From an uncultured Methylococcaceae bacterium (lineage in GTDB: Bacteria; Pseudomonadota; Gammaproteobacteria; Methylococcales; Methylomonadaceae): a DNA stretch of 57,293 bases. Below the pieces are notes generated by a model. The model was not told where the DNA came from. It saw only the letters and a program-made list of their open reading frames with translations, and did not search any database. Positions within the stretch are counted from its first letter, which is position 1. Each line of letters opens with the position of its first letter. Both the position numbers and the translations under genes were made by a program. Location: assembly GCA_903863905.1 (NCBI GenBank), contig CAIPDT010000059.1, positions 1 through 57,293 on the forward strand, written 5' to 3'. Positions 8,151 through 17,835 of the stretch are shown piece after piece.

Positions 8151-9971
8151 TTAATCGACCATGAATAAATTGGAGGCGCCGGTTTCAGCCGAAGAGGCAC
8201 CGAGTCTAAAGCCACCAAACATTTCACGACCCATGCCATAGTGATGGTTTTTAGCAGAGTTGGGTAAAGGTTCACGGGCATTAAATTCAGTATCATCAAG
8301 TAAGACATTGACATCACCCGTTTGAAGATTTAAGGAAATAATATCGCCATTACGTACTTTCGCTAAAGGCCCACCAGACTCACATTCAGGACATAAATGA
8401 ATGACTGACGGTACTTTACCGGAGGCACCTGACATACGGCCATCGGTGACTAAGGCCACTTTAAAGCCTTTATCTTGTAATACCCCTAATGGTGGGGTGA
8501 GTTTATGTAGTTCAGGCATTCCATTTGAACGAGGGCCTTGGAAACGAATGACCGCAACAAAATCTTTTTCTAGGTCACCGCGTTTAAAAGCCGCCAGCAT
8601 ATCTTCTTGATCATCAAACACCACCGCTGGGGCTTCAACAATTTGATGTTCTACAGATACGGCTGATAACTTAGAAATACCGCGACCTAAGTTGCCGTGC
8701 ATGACATGTAAACCGCCACCGGTTGCAAAAGGTTTTTGTACCGTGCCTAAGACTTCAGTATCTAAAGAGGTTTCTGGAACCGGTACCCAAGTCAGTTTGT
8801 CATCGAGTATTTTAGGTTCTTGACGGTAACTGTTCATACCGCGCTCATCCGCAACCGTTAAGATATCTTCGTGTAATAAGCCATTTTTTAACAACTCAGC
8901 AATTAACACCCCCATACCGCCAGCGGCATGGAAGTGGTTAACATCGGCAGGGCCATTGGGATAAATTTTAGTGATTAACGGAATCGCTTTGGATAAACGA
9001 TCGAAATCATCCCAATTTAAGACAATGCCCGAAGCACGAGCAATAGCAATTAAGTGCATAGTGTGGTTGGTTGAACCGCCGGTTGCTAATAAACCAATCA
9101 CCGCATTCACGATAGCTTTTTCAGAAACCATGTGCGCAATAGGACGGTAATCATCACCTAAAGCCGTAAATTTTAAAACTTGAGTAGCGGCTGCTTTAGT
9201 TAACTCATCACGTAGTGGCGTATAAGGATTCACAAACGAACTGCCGGGTAAATGTAGCCCCATGATTTCCATCATCATCTGGTTACTATTGGCAGTGCCA
9301 TAGAAGGTACAAGTACCGGGACTATGGTAAGACGCTGATTCAGCTTCTAAAAGTTCTTTACGACCAATCTGTCCGGTTGCATACGCTTGACGTGCACGGG
9401 ATTTTTCTTTGTTCGTTAAACCACTGGGCATAGGGCCAGCAGGGACAAAAATAGCCGGTAAGTGACCAAAGCTTAACGCGCCAATCAATAAACCGGGCAC
9501 AATCTTGTCACACACACCTAAATATAAAGCCCCATCAAACATATTGTGGCTCATGCCTACTGCAGTGGTCATGGCAATTAAGTCACGACTAAACAAAGAC
9601 AATTCCATGCCAGGTTGGCCTTGAGTAATCCCATCACACATGGCAGGAACACCGCCGGCCACTTGTGCAACACCACCGGCTTCTCTAATGGCGGCTTTAA
9701 TTAAATCAGGAGCATATTTATACGGTTCATGCGCAGAGAGCATGTCGTTATAAGACGTAATGATGGCTATATTAGCTTTTTGATCACCGGTTAAGTCGGC
9801 TTTCTCAGTAGCGCTACAGGCCGCAAAACCATGCGCTAAGTTACCGCAGCCCATCCCTGAACGAATAGGGCCTTTTTTAGCGATAGCATCGATATAATTT
9901 AAGTAAGCTGAACGGGTTTTATGACTGCGTTCAACGATTTCTTGAGTCACGCTTTCAATGATTGGATGCAT
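8151..9971 (-). CDS. edd: 6-phosphogluconate dehydratase
   Basis: 606 residues of the IlvD/Edd family (E. coli Edd has 603). It dehydrates 6-phosphogluconate to KDPG using a [4Fe-4S] cluster. Recognisable stretches are [76 protein letters not shown] and [19 protein letters not shown]. Candidate cluster cysteines lie in the MCDG, VCDK and GTCTFYG motifs. Length and the [13 protein letters not shown] motif favour Edd over IlvD. It lies between zwf and eda with short gaps. Confidence 0.96.
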   Translation of the reverse strand: MHPIIESVTQEIVERSHKTRSAYLNYIDAIAKKGPIRSGMGCGNLAHGFAACSATEKADLTGDQKANIAIITSYNDMLSAHEPYKYAPDLIKAAIREAGGVAQVAGGVPAMCDGITQGQPGMELSLFSRDLIAMTTAVGMSHNMFDGALYLGVCDKIVPGLLIGALSFGHLPAIFVPAGPMPSGLTNKEKSRARQAYATGQIGRKELLEAESASYHSPGTCTFYGTANSNQMMMEIMGLHLPGSSFVNPYTPLRDELTKAAATQVLKFTALGDDYRPIAHMVSEKAIVNAVIGLLATGGSTNHTMHLIAIARASGIVLNWDDFDRLSKAIPLITKIYPNGPADVNHFHAAGGMGVLIAELLKNGLLHEDILTVADERGMNSYRQEPKILDDKLTWVPVPETSLDTEVLGTVQKPFATGGGLHVMHGNLGRGISKLSAVSVEHQIVEAPAVVFDDQEDMLAAFKRGDLEKDFVAVIRFQGPRSNGMPELHKLTPPLGVLQDKGFKVALVTDGRMSGASGKVPSVIHLCPECESGGPLAKVRNGDIISLNLQTGDVNVLLDDTEFNAREPLPNSAKNHHYGMGREMFGGFRLGASSAETGASNLFMVD

Positions 9972-10007
9972 ATTTTTTACCTTAGTTAATGTTACGCGGA
10001 GGATTAA

Positions 10008-11477
10008 TTATTCTTCCCAAGCACGGCCGTCTCGGGCAATTAAAGCCACAGAGGCAACAGGGCCCCAAGTGCCTGCAGAGTAAGGTTTAGGTGCATCATT
10101 GTAATGCTGCCAAGCGTTTTGGATAGAATCAACCCAGGTCCACGCTTGTTCAATTTCTTCACGACTTAAAAATAGCGTAGGATTACCACGCATCGCTTCT
10201 AGGACTAGTTTTTCATAACCACCAAAAATACGACTCTCTTTAAAGGTATCAGAAAAGCTTAAGTCCAGTTTGGTCTTTTGAAGTTTAATGTGCTCATCAA
10301 TACCGGGGATTTTATTGAGCATTTCAATTTCTACCCCTTCATTCGGTTGTAAATGAATGGTGAGCTTATTAGGCGGTAACTCTCTAAAACTGTCTTTAAA
10401 AATGTTATGCGGTAACTGTTTAAAATAGACCACGATTTCAGTGCGTTTACTGGTTAACCGTTTGCCCGTTCTTAGATAAAAAGGCACGCCCGCCCAACGC
10501 CAGTTATCAATATCAACGCGTAAGGCCACAAAGCTTTCAGTGGTGCTTTGGGTATTTGCACCTTCTTCTTCCAGATAGCCTGGTACGGGTTGGCCTTTAA
10601 TGTAACCTGCCGTATAAAGACCGCGTACTGTTTTTTCTTCCACATTTTGAATGGTAATCGGACGTAGCGCTTTAAGGACTTTAATTTTTTCGTTATGAAT
10701 ACTTTCAGCTTCTAAATTGACGGGAGGTTCCATCGCAATAAAAGTTAAAATTTGTAATAAGTGATTTTGAACCATGTCACGGAGTTGACCGGTTTTATCA
10801 AAATAATCCCAGCGCCCTTCAATACCGACTTCTTCAGCGACCGTAATTTGAATATGGTCAATGGTATTGTGATTCCAATTGGTGGTAAAAATAGAATTGG
10901 CAAAGCGTAAGGCTAAGAGATTTAAAACGGTTTCTTTACCAAGATAATGATCGATGCGATAGACTTGTTTTTCATTAAAGACACTAGCAACCACATCATT
11001 AATTTCTTGAGAGGATTTAAGGTCGTGGCCAATTGGTTTTTCCATCACCATGCGTGATGTTTCAGTGAGTACACCTGAGGCATCTAAGCCTTGGCAAATA
11101 CTTTTGAATAAAAAAGGAGAAACTGCAAAATAATTGACCATAATTCTGTTTTCTTGGTCAATAACCGCATTCAGTTGGTTATATTCTTCAGGTTTAGTCA
11201 GGTCAATTTTAAGATAAGAGAGTCGCGCAGAGAAGCGCTCCCAAACGGTGTTATCAATTTTATCACTTAAAAAATCTTTTAAGCTTTTACGGGCAATATC
11301 GATAAAACCTTGGCTGGTAATGTCATGTAAATCAACACCAATTATGCGCGTGTCAGGTTCCAGAAAGTTTGCGTTTTCAAGGCGATACAGAGAAATGATC
11401 AGCTTGCGTTTCGATAGATCACCCAGTGCACCATAAATTACTAAATCACAGGGGTTAAATGTATTTTTGGCTTTCAT
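10008..11477 (-). CDS. zwf: glucose-6-phosphate 1-dehydrogenase
   Basis: 489 residues, standard for bacterial Zwf. It oxidises glucose 6-phosphate to 6-phosphogluconolactone and feeds the oxidative pentose phosphate and Entner-Doudoroff routes. The N-terminal Rossmann motif reads YGALGDLSKRKLI, the active-site motif is YRIDHYLGKETV near residue 176, and EKPIGHDL precedes it. It is the first gene of zwf-edd-eda-gltA. A 6-phosphogluconolactonase gene is not present nearby. The 295 bases between this gene and phoR hold no gene I can recognise and should contain its promoter. Confidence 0.96.
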   Translation of the reverse strand: MKAKNTFNPCDLVIYGALGDLSKRKLIISLYRLENANFLEPDTRIIGVDLHDITSQGFIDIARKSLKDFLSDKIDNTVWERFSARLSYLKIDLTKPEEYNQLNAVIDQENRIMVNYFAVSPFLFKSICQGLDASGVLTETSRMVMEKPIGHDLKSSQEINDVVASVFNEKQVYRIDHYLGKETVLNLLALRFANSIFTTNWNHNTIDHIQITVAEEVGIEGRWDYFDKTGQLRDMVQNHLLQILTFIAMEPPVNLEAESIHNEKIKVLKALRPITIQNVEEKTVRGLYTAGYIKGQPVPGYLEEEGANTQSTTESFVALRVDIDNWRWAGVPFYLRTGKRLTSKRTEIVVYFKQLPHNIFKDSFRELPPNKLTIHLQPNEGVEIEMLNKIPGIDEHIKLQKTKLDLSFSDTFKESRIFGGYEKLVLEAMRGNPTLFLSREEIEQAWTWVDSIQNAWQHYNDAPKPYSAGTWGPVASVALIARDGRAWEE

Positions 11478-11772
11478 AGGCTAGTCGTCGAGTAAAAAGA
11501 TTATAGGCTGGTACAATAAAAACGAAGATTTTAACGAGATACTGAGTTTTATTATCGCAGAATTTTTTGCAAGATGCTGAATTGATTGTAATGATTTTGT
11601 CTTTATACTGACTTTTTTCTTGATTATAGAGGTCACAATATTTGACTTAACGCTTTATCAAATAATTTATGTAGTTTAAGTGTTTGATTAGACGAGGGGG
11701 AGGCGCGTTTTAGTCGAGAGGATTTTAGAGTATTGAGTTGAGTTTAATGGAATTATATCGATCTTAAAGGCA

Positions 11773-13056
11773 TTAATTACAGATACGTCCAGAGGGAAAG
11801 TGACAACTAAAACAACTGCCTTTGCCAAGTTCACTCTGTATTTCTAAATAGCCATCATGGCGCATTAAAACATGTTTAACAATCGCCAGACCAAGGCCGG
11901 TGCCGTTTACTTTTTTAACGCGCTTGGTTTCTACTCGATAAAAACGTTCGGTTATTCGGGGAATGTCGTATTTAGAAATCCCTTCGCCTTGATCGGTAAT
12001 CGACAGGGTTATATAGTTTTTATTTTGCCGCCAAGTGATGTTAATAGGGCTGTTTTCGGGCGAATATTTTATTGCATTGCTGACTAGATTAGTAAAGGCG
12101 CTTCGTAATTCTTGTTCTTCACCGACAATATGAGCTTTGGTTTCAATCGTTAACAGTAAGCGTTCTGGCAATGATCCGAGGCTTATACCTTCTGAGTGAA
12201 TTTGGGATAATAATGCTGGAATATCGACACATTGTGTTTTTCTTTGTTGAGTTTCTAAACGAGTAAGCAACAATAAATCATCCACTAAATGCTGCATTCG
12301 ATCAGTTTGACCCTGCATTTGGATAAATGAACTGGTTAACATGGGTGAGAGTTTATCATCCATATCTAACAAGGTTTCCAGATAACCTCTTAGAACTGTT
12401 AAAGGCGTTCTCATTTCATGTGACACATTAGCCACAAAATCTTTACGCATCCGTTCCATTTTTTTTAGTTGGGTTACGTCTTGCGCTATCAGTAAACGAA
12501 GATCTACACCATAAGGCACAATGCGAATTTCTAAGATGATTTTATTATCTACGGGGGAGGGAAGCACCACCGAGGATTTATAGTTTTTTGCTTTTAAATA
12601 TTTAATAAAGTCAGGAAATCGAATTAGATTAGGAATACGCTGACCTTTGTCAGACGATTGCAAGCCAAACACTGTTCGGGCAGCTTTGTTAGCCCATTCA
12701 ATTTCATCATTAGCACCTAAGACAATGGCTGCATCGGGCAACGCTTCAGTGGACTGACGAAATTGATTAATCATAGCACTGAGTTTATTTTTTCGGCGTT
12801 TTTCATTTTTTCTTAGGCGGTAGACATGGTAATAAATCTCTTCCCAGATGCCTTTTCCTCTTGGATACTTGCCACGCCCCCCCGTTCTGATCCACCGCTC
12901 AAAGCGACTAATGTGGATCATTTGATGAATGATAATGGCAAACATGAGTAAAAATAACAGAGGGATAAAGTGTCCACTCACGCCTCCGATGATAGTTATT
13001 ATGATTAATAATAAACCAATCGTGGTTATTTCATTGCGCCATGCCCGCATCGTCAT
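11773..13056 (-). CDS. phoR: PhoR, phosphate-regulon sensor histidine kinase
   Basis: 427 residues; the adjacency to phoB on the same strand makes the PhoR call. Two N-terminal membrane segments (about residues 12-45: TIGLLLIIITIIGGVSGHFI and LLFLLMFAIIIHQMI) have almost no periplasmic loop, as in E. coli PhoR. A basic linker leads to a PAS domain (ALPDAAIVLGANDEIEW), then HisKA with the phospho-acceptor in DFVANVSHEMRTPLTVLRGY, then the ATPase with NLVSNAIKYSP and GTGLGLAIVKHV. It starts directly after the phoB stop. A second ATG two codons in is also possible. Confidence 0.93.
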   Translation of the reverse strand: MTMRAWRNEITTIGLLLIIITIIGGVSGHFIPLLFLLMFAIIIHQMIHISRFERWIRTGGRGKYPRGKGIWEEIYYHVYRLRKNEKRRKNKLSAMINQFRQSTEALPDAAIVLGANDEIEWANKAARTVFGLQSSDKGQRIPNLIRFPDFIKYLKAKNYKSSVVLPSPVDNKIILEIRIVPYGVDLRLLIAQDVTQLKKMERMRKDFVANVSHEMRTPLTVLRGYLETLLDMDDKLSPMLTSSFIQMQGQTDRMQHLVDDLLLLTRLETQQRKTQCVDIPALLSQIHSEGISLGSLPERLLLTIETKAHIVGEEQELRSAFTNLVSNAIKYSPENSPINITWRQNKNYITLSITDQGEGISKYDIPRITERFYRVETKRVKKVNGTGLGLAIVKHVLMRHDGYLEIQSELGKGSCFSCHFPSGRICN

Positions 13057-13749
13057 TTATTCCGCTAGAGAAAATCGATAACCAAAGCCACGTACTGTTT
13101 GTACTAAATCTTCACGTCCATGTTCTTCAAGAATTTTTCTAAGGCGACGTATATGAACATCGATCGTGCGTTCTTCAATATAGACATTACGGCCCCAGAC
13201 TTGATCTAGTAACTGGGTGCGGGTATACACTTTATCAGCATGTGTCATGAAAAAGTGCATCAAGCGAAATTCGGTAGGACTGACTTCAAGTTGTTTGTTA
13301 CCGATGGTTAAGCGATGTTGTTCGGTATCTAAGGTTAGGTCACCCAAAATAATTTGTGCCTGGCCTTGTATTTTGCCGCTTCGACGTAATACCGCACGAA
13401 TACGTGCTATGAGCTCTTTAGGTGAGAAGGGTTTGGTCATGTAATCATCAGCACCAATTTCAAGGCCTCTGATTTTGTCCTCTTCCTCACCGCGTGCTGT
13501 TAATAAGATAATGGGGATATCTTTATAGACAGATTCTTTTTTTAAGCGCCTAGCCCATTCAACGCCACTGATGCCTGGTAACATCCAGTCTAATAAAATA
13601 AGATCAGGAATTTTATCGTCCAGTAATTTTTGAGCTTCTTCAGCATCCGTGGCGGCGATAGAAGCAAAATTAGCTTGATCAAGAACCATTACCAGCATTT
13701 CTCTGATAGCATCTTCATCTTCAACAACGAGAATATTAAAACTAGACAT
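13057..13749 (-). CDS. phoB: PhoB, phosphate-regulon response regulator
   Basis: 230 residues from the ATG at 13749, almost exactly the E. coli length; the frame is open 66 bases further but that extension is not conserved. The receiver domain has the acidic pair in VVEDEDAIREML, the phospho-acceptor aspartate in DLILLDWMLPGISG, the threonine in ILLTARGEEEDKI and the lysine in DDYMTKPFSPKELIARI. The C-terminal OmpR-type winged helix contains RTQLLDQVWGRNVYIEERT and VDVHIRRLRKIL. PhoB activates Pho-box promoters when phosphate is scarce. Candidate boxes lie upstream of phoB itself, olsB, tpsB and the PEP-CTERM gene. Confidence 0.95.
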   Translation of the reverse strand: MSSFNILVVEDEDAIREMLVMVLDQANFASIAATDAEEAQKLLDDKIPDLILLDWMLPGISGVEWARRLKKESVYKDIPIILLTARGEEEDKIRGLEIGADDYMTKPFSPKELIARIRAVLRRSGKIQGQAQIILGDLTLDTEQHRLTIGNKQLEVSPTEFRLMHFFMTHADKVYTRTQLLDQVWGRNVYIEERTIDVHIRRLRKILEEHGREDLVQTVRGFGYRFSLAE

Positions 13750-13783
13750 AATTAATGAGTTCTGTAGATAGTAAAGAGTCATT

Positions 13784-13802
13784 GTAACAAAGAGTTTGTT
13801 AC
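13784..13802. promoter_or_regulatory. perfect inverted repeat in the phoB leader
   Basis: GTAACAAA (13784-13791), a GAG spacer, then TTTGTTAC (13795-13802). It lies 35-53 bases upstream of the phoB start codon. It overlaps the last bases of the candidate Pho box at 13798-13815. It could be an operator for a dimeric regulator or a small leader hairpin; the sequence alone does not decide. Confidence 0.5.
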
Positions 13803-13815
13803 GCTTTTGTGACAA
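13798..13815 (-). promoter_or_regulatory. candidate Pho box upstream of phoB
   Basis: On the minus strand the site reads TTGTCAC-AAAA-GCGTAAC: two 7-mers at 11-bp spacing, the geometry of a PhoB site (consensus CTGTCAT-AWAW-CTGTCAY). The first half matches well, the second weakly. It matches the sites before tpsB and olsB at most positions, including TTGTCAY and the second-half TAAY. It ends 49 bases upstream of the phoB start, consistent with autoregulation. Confidence 0.4.
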
Positions 13816-13999
13816 TAAGGCAATAGTGTAATACTAATAGTGGATAAATCTAATTTTTAACTACAATTAGAGGTGTATTATCACACACTAGCAAAAGTTA
13901 ATTTCAATATAGCAAGCCAATATAAACTCATTATGGTAGGGGTTCAATTGAATCGTTTACAATAGCGCTATTGTAATTAAACCCAACAGGATCACTTTG

Positions 14000-14302
14000 A
14001 TGCACGCTAAAACCTATTTAACGGTACCTTATGCACAAAAAGACGACGCTAAAGCTTTAGGTGCAAAATGGGACCCCGCACATAAAAAATGGTATGTGCC
14101 TACAGGACTTGACGTTACGCTTTTTTCGGCTTGGCAATCTAAGGTGATAGAAGGTCAGGCGGTAACTAATAATACCCCTTCAATAGTTAAGTTACCTTCA
14201 ACATCATCAAGAGTGTCTGATAAAGTAACGGGGCAAGGCACCATGACATACTCTTTAGCTAAAGACTTTGTTGCTTATCAAGGTGAAGCGCCACCTTGGT
14301 AA
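14000..14302 (+). CDS. small DUF5710-type protein
   Basis: 100 residues from the ATG at 14000, which is preceded by AGGA about nine bases upstream; a TTG one codon earlier is not needed. The N-terminal 38 residues form a compact domain, TYLTVPYAQKDDAKALGAKW then DPAHKKWYVP, recognised as DUF5710. This short module is found alone and appended to plasmid primases and DNA-processing proteins, where a nucleic-acid role is guessed. The rest is low in conserved features. It is convergent with the next gene, with 10 bases between them. Confidence 0.7.
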   Translation: MHAKTYLTVPYAQKDDAKALGAKWDPAHKKWYVPTGLDVTLFSAWQSKVIEGQAVTNNTPSIVKLPSTSSRVSDKVTGQGTMTYSLAKDFVAYQGEAPPW

Positions 14303-14312
14303 GTCGGCTCAC

Positions 14313-14777
14313 TTAAAAGAGGGAGGGTTCGCCGTAACGATCCAATAAATAATTTTTAAGCCATAAGTTAATATCAGGGTCTTTAAAGTGTTGGGCGTCT
14401 TCAGTTTGCGTTAAGCGCTGACGCAGTAAATGATCCGGAAGTACAAGTAACTCAATATCAGACATGGCTACAAATTTCTCAGGATCTGCGTTGCCATTAT
14501 TAACAATTTTAAAAACTTGTTGTTTTTTTAAGTTTAAAAACTCATTAAATTCTGCTCTAAAATCAATAAACAGCCCCAATAGATTACTACCCGCGCAATC
14601 AACATCTTGCAGGTTATCCATTCGACCTAACAGATAGCTAATAGCAAACCTATACAGCTCAGATTCTCTAACAAAAAGCCGAGAAGCTAATGTTTGAATA
14701 GCTTTGCGATCATTATTATTTAAGCGCATAGAAACAATATGTTTGTTTTCGCTGACCATCAGTTCATCTGCCGACAT
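14313..14777 (-). CDS. hypothetical protein with a ribbon-helix-helix-like N-terminus
   Basis: 154 residues from the ATG at 14777 (MSADELMVSENKH). The frame is open back to 14966, but the extra residues are cysteine-rich and look non-coding, and neither start has a convincing Shine-Dalgarno sequence. Residues 12-50 (HIVSMRLNNNDRKAIQTLAS and RESELYRFAISYLL) have the strand-helix-helix pattern of a MetJ/Arc-type DNA-binding domain. The C-terminal part (residues 70-150) is helical and unrecognised. Function unknown; a small transcriptional regulator is a guess. The 300 bases beyond 14966 form the promoter region of the PEP-CTERM gene. Confidence 0.55.
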   Translation of the reverse strand: MSADELMVSENKHIVSMRLNNNDRKAIQTLASRLFVRESELYRFAISYLLGRMDNLQDVDCAGSNLLGLFIDFRAEFNEFLNLKKQQVFKIVNNGNADPEKFVAMSDIELLVLPDHLLRQRLTQTEDAQHFKDPDINLWLKNYLLDRYGEPSLF

Positions 14778-15093
14778 AGTAAATTCAGGTTTTAAGCTAA
14801 CCGCTTGTATAGAGTTATTAATAAACAAAATATAACCTAACAATGTTACAGATTTATAACAGAGCATACATTTAATGATACTTTCATATTGGAATGCCTG
14901 AGTTTTACAGGCGATATTGCCTGGTACTTGAGTGTCAGCAGTACAAATCATCAATTCTCTATACACGTTGAAAAAGTAATATCAAAAGAATGAAGTGTAG
15001 CCATTTGGTGGCTAATGAGGTTGTTGCCATTTTTTTTGTTTTAAAACGGAACAGGACACAGAAAAAGAAAAAATTGTAATACAAATATTCGTT

Positions 15094-15111
15094 TTGTAAC
15101 TGAATTGTAAC
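15094..15111 (+). promoter_or_regulatory. candidate Pho-like box upstream of the PEP-CTERM/PstS-like pair
   Basis: TTGTAAC-TGAA-TTGTAAC: two identical 7-mers exactly 11 bp apart. A third TTGTAAT lies at 15074, out of register by 2 bp. The geometry is that of a PhoB site, but TTGTAAC is only a fair match to CTGTCAT. It lies 173 bases upstream of the ATG at 15284, in the gene-free stretch 14967-15283, where I see no other feature. Confidence 0.35.
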
Positions 15112-15283
15112 CATTCCTTCCGTATTGAGATGGAATAATGGTCAGCAGTTGAGAGCGGGTACGTTGCAAATCTTAACTATAAAAAAATATTACAGGAAGT
15201 ATTGGTAGCGGGGGCGAGTCTTAAACAGGTTGGTTTGTTTAAGACTAAATTCTTTTTTTTTAGTAATTAATGGTGTTTTACAA

Positions 15284-16162
15284 ATGAAGCAATTTAAAAA
15301 AACAATACTTGCTGGTGCGTTAATGGTTGTTGCCGGTGGTGCACATGCGAACTTAGCAACTCAGTTATCTACCAATACTGCAACTAGTGGTTCAAACGAA
15401 GCTTTTTTAGTGGCGTTTGATGCAGCTTATGTTAACAGTGATAGTTCATTAGGTCGTACATTCAACTTGGATTTAGGCACTACTTTTGGGGCTTTATTAG
15501 CGAGTCCTTCAACTGCTTTAGCAACATTCATCGGTGGTAAAGATTTATCAACTGATGCAAATTGGGCTACGTTTATCGGTGCTGGCGCAACAAGTTCAAT
15601 CACTTATGGGGTCTTCGCGGCGGGTGATCTTTCGGGTAATCCAGGAACAAATCCTAATAAAGGTGCTTTTTATACCGGTACTGCGACTCCCGTTATACCT
15701 TCAACAGGTGATTGGGCTACGACTATTTCAGCGATAGATACACAAGCTGGTGATATTAATTCAGGTTTGTCAGTAACAGGTGCTCCACATCAAAATACTG
15801 TAACGGGTGTAAGTTCTGTGATTTTAAATACAGATTCAATACAAAGTGGTCAAGCTAACGGACATAATCCGTTATCTCAGTTCTTTGGTGCAATGGCTTA
15901 TGACCCATCAGTTGCTTATGGAGCATCTGAAAATTTTTATCACGGTGCAACTCATTTAGGTTCTGTAGTGAGTCATGGTGTTGCTACTCCTAAGGATCAA
16001 ATTGCATTAACTGATATCTCTAATGTAGGTACTTTTAATTTGTCTGGTAATGCTTTGGCTTTCACACCAGCGGTCACTGCGGTACCTTTACCTGCTGCTG
16101 TGTGGTTGTTTGGTGCAGGTTTGATGGGCTTTTTACGTTTAAATCGTCGTAAATCAGTTTAA
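15284..16162 (+). CDS. secreted PEP-CTERM protein with a domain shared by the RTX protein at 35600
   Basis: 292 residues from the ATG at 15284, chosen because it gives a clean signal peptide (MKQFKKTILAGALMVVAGGA, cleavage near HA). Residues 22-255 form one domain (EAFLVAFDAAYVNSDSSLGR, LSTDANWATFIGAGATSS, GVSSVILNTDSI, LGSVVSHG). The C-terminus is a PEP-CTERM sorting signal: VPLPAAVWLFGAGLMGFL followed by RLNRRK. Such proteins are exported by Sec and processed by exosortase, usually with exopolysaccharide. The same domain opens the RTX protein at 35600 without a signal peptide. The domain's function is unknown. Confidence 0.85.
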   Translation: MKQFKKTILAGALMVVAGGAHANLATQLSTNTATSGSNEAFLVAFDAAYVNSDSSLGRTFNLDLGTTFGALLASPSTALATFIGGKDLSTDANWATFIGAGATSSITYGVFAAGDLSGNPGTNPNKGAFYTGTATPVIPSTGDWATTISAIDTQAGDINSGLSVTGAPHQNTVTGVSSVILNTDSIQSGQANGHNPLSQFFGAMAYDPSVAYGASENFYHGATHLGSVVSHGVATPKDQIALTDISNVGTFNLSGNALAFTPAVTAVPLPAAVWLFGAGLMGFLRLNRRKSV

Positions 16163-16199
16163 GTTTGAGGTTTTTTTTTTATATTTTTGAGATTATTTA

Positions 16200-17792
16200 A
16201 TGAATAAATTATTATTATCAACAGCGGTCACCGCTGTTTTATTTGCTGGTCAAGCAATGGCAGTGCCAGTTGGCACTTTAGCACTTAACGCTAATGGTTC
16301 ACCTAACGTAACTGACGCTTACAATAAAACAGTTAAAGAAATTTGGATCTCGGGTTCATCTGCTGCAACACCTTTCGTAGAAAAATCAATTGCTGCGGAT
16401 TGCACGGGTAACATCTATAAATACTCGAACAGTACATCTGATTTTACTTGGATTTGTGACAGTTCAATTGCTGCCAGTACTATTAATATAGTGCATAAAC
16501 GTGATAGCGGTGGTTCAATTACTGGTGCTCAATCAGCTTTAGGAACTAACCCAACATATTGGCAAGCTGCCAGTTTCACAAATACTACTTGTGCAACAGC
16601 AACAACAAGTAATGGCGTGACGGTTGTACCATGTACACCAACTGGTGCAACTGCAGCAGCTCATGCAGGTGACATCAACTTAGCTGATGTTGATGGTGCA
16701 CAATTTGAATCTATTCCTAATGGTCATGTTGTAGGAGCAGCAGGTACAACTGCAACGGCTTTAGCGACACAAATTTTTGGTGTGGTTGTTAACACTCGTT
16801 TATATGCGGCGATGCAAGTTGCTTCAGTTGCTGCGGGCAAAATAGCTTCTACATGTATTGGTGGTATTACTCCTGGTGCTTCTTCATTCACTATGCCAAC
16901 TGATAACACAGATGCGTGTATGCCGTCTTTAACGACTGAGCAAATCGCAGCGATTGCTGGTAAAGGCCGTGCAACTGATTGGTGGAATTTGTATTTCGGT
17001 GGTGCTGATAACACGGCTCAAAGTTTAGCGGGTGTACAGTACGCTAATGATCAACCTGCTAATACTGATATCCATTATTGTTCACGTACTGCAGGTTCTG
17101 GTACTTTAGCAGCTTTCAATATTAAATTTGAAAACCAATGTTTTACGGGTAATGAAGCCCTTTCAACTAATGCTACACAGTTGATCGGCGCTGAAACTGA
17201 TTCTACAAGTGGTGGACAAAAAGTAGTTCACGCTATGTCAGGTTCAGGTGATTTAGAAAACTGCTTAATTGGTTTAAACCAAGGTGCACTTCAAGGCACA
17301 TTTACACCTTATCCATCTGGTGTAACCGGTTTCCGTTGGGCCTTTGGTATTATGGGTTTAGATCGTAACAATACCGTTGCTAAAAACTATCGTTTTATTA
17401 AAATCGACGGTTTTGCTCCTACGGCTGCAAACGTGGCTGCGGGTAAATATAAATTTTGGGCTGAGTTAGTTAACTTAACTTCTTCTTCGGCACCTTTAAC
17501 AACTAACCCATTAGCTTTAGATATTTTAGCTAACTTAGGTTCTGCTCCACAAATCACTGCGTTAAACGTGACTCATCCTTTTGGATTGTCAGGTTTCTTA
17601 GGTACGGCAACGAATGTTAATTATTTACCAACATTTGATACTGCTATCTCTCCAGGTACTTTAATCAACGGTGCATTTGACGCAGCAAGACCTGTTAATC
17701 CGTTTACTCATGCAGCTGCGGGTGGTTCTTCATTAAACCATTGCCGTATGCCATCAATTCCAGGTGGTATGAGAGCAATCCCAGCTTTCTAA
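16200..17792 (+). CDS. secreted PstS/phosphate-binding-like protein
   Basis: 530 residues with a signal peptide (MNKLLLSTAVTAVLFAGQAM, cleavage after AMA). The mature start KEIWISGSSAATPFVEKSI resembles the beginning of PstS-like type 2 periplasmic-binding proteins, where a Gly/Ser loop binds phosphate. Later stretches ITPGASSFTM, GKGRATDWWNLYFGG and HYCSRTAGSGTLAAFNIKF fit that fold loosely, the last resembling the ligand-binding loop of the family. Several cysteines suggest disulfides. It is much longer than PstS (about 320-350), so it may be a surface or secreted variant. The gene starts 37 bases after the PEP-CTERM gene and is followed by a terminator. The call is by eye. Confidence 0.5.
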   Translation: MNKLLLSTAVTAVLFAGQAMAVPVGTLALNANGSPNVTDAYNKTVKEIWISGSSAATPFVEKSIAADCTGNIYKYSNSTSDFTWICDSSIAASTINIVHKRDSGGSITGAQSALGTNPTYWQAASFTNTTCATATTSNGVTVVPCTPTGATAAAHAGDINLADVDGAQFESIPNGHVVGAAGTTATALATQIFGVVVNTRLYAAMQVASVAAGKIASTCIGGITPGASSFTMPTDNTDACMPSLTTEQIAAIAGKGRATDWWNLYFGGADNTAQSLAGVQYANDQPANTDIHYCSRTAGSGTLAAFNIKFENQCFTGNEALSTNATQLIGAETDSTSGGQKVVHAMSGSGDLENCLIGLNQGALQGTFTPYPSGVTGFRWAFGIMGLDRNNTVAKNYRFIKIDGFAPTAANVAAGKYKFWAELVNLTSSSAPLTTNPLALDILANLGSAPQITALNVTHPFGLSGFLGTATNVNYLPTFDTAISPGTLINGAFDAARPVNPFTHAAAGGSSLNHCRMPSIPGGMRAIPAF

Positions 17793-17835
17793 TTGTAGAT
17801 TTGGGTTGTTTTAAAATAAGGATGTTTTAGCTTAT

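Noticed and set aside
11478-11772. Small RNA or hidden gene between zwf and phoR
   Set aside because: No open frame, terminator-like hairpin or conserved element was recognised; it is treated as the zwf promoter region.
14778-14966. Longer N-terminus of the ribbon-helix-helix-like protein
   Set aside because: The extra 63 residues are rich in cysteine and aromatic residues with no conserved pattern and look like non-coding sequence read in an open frame.
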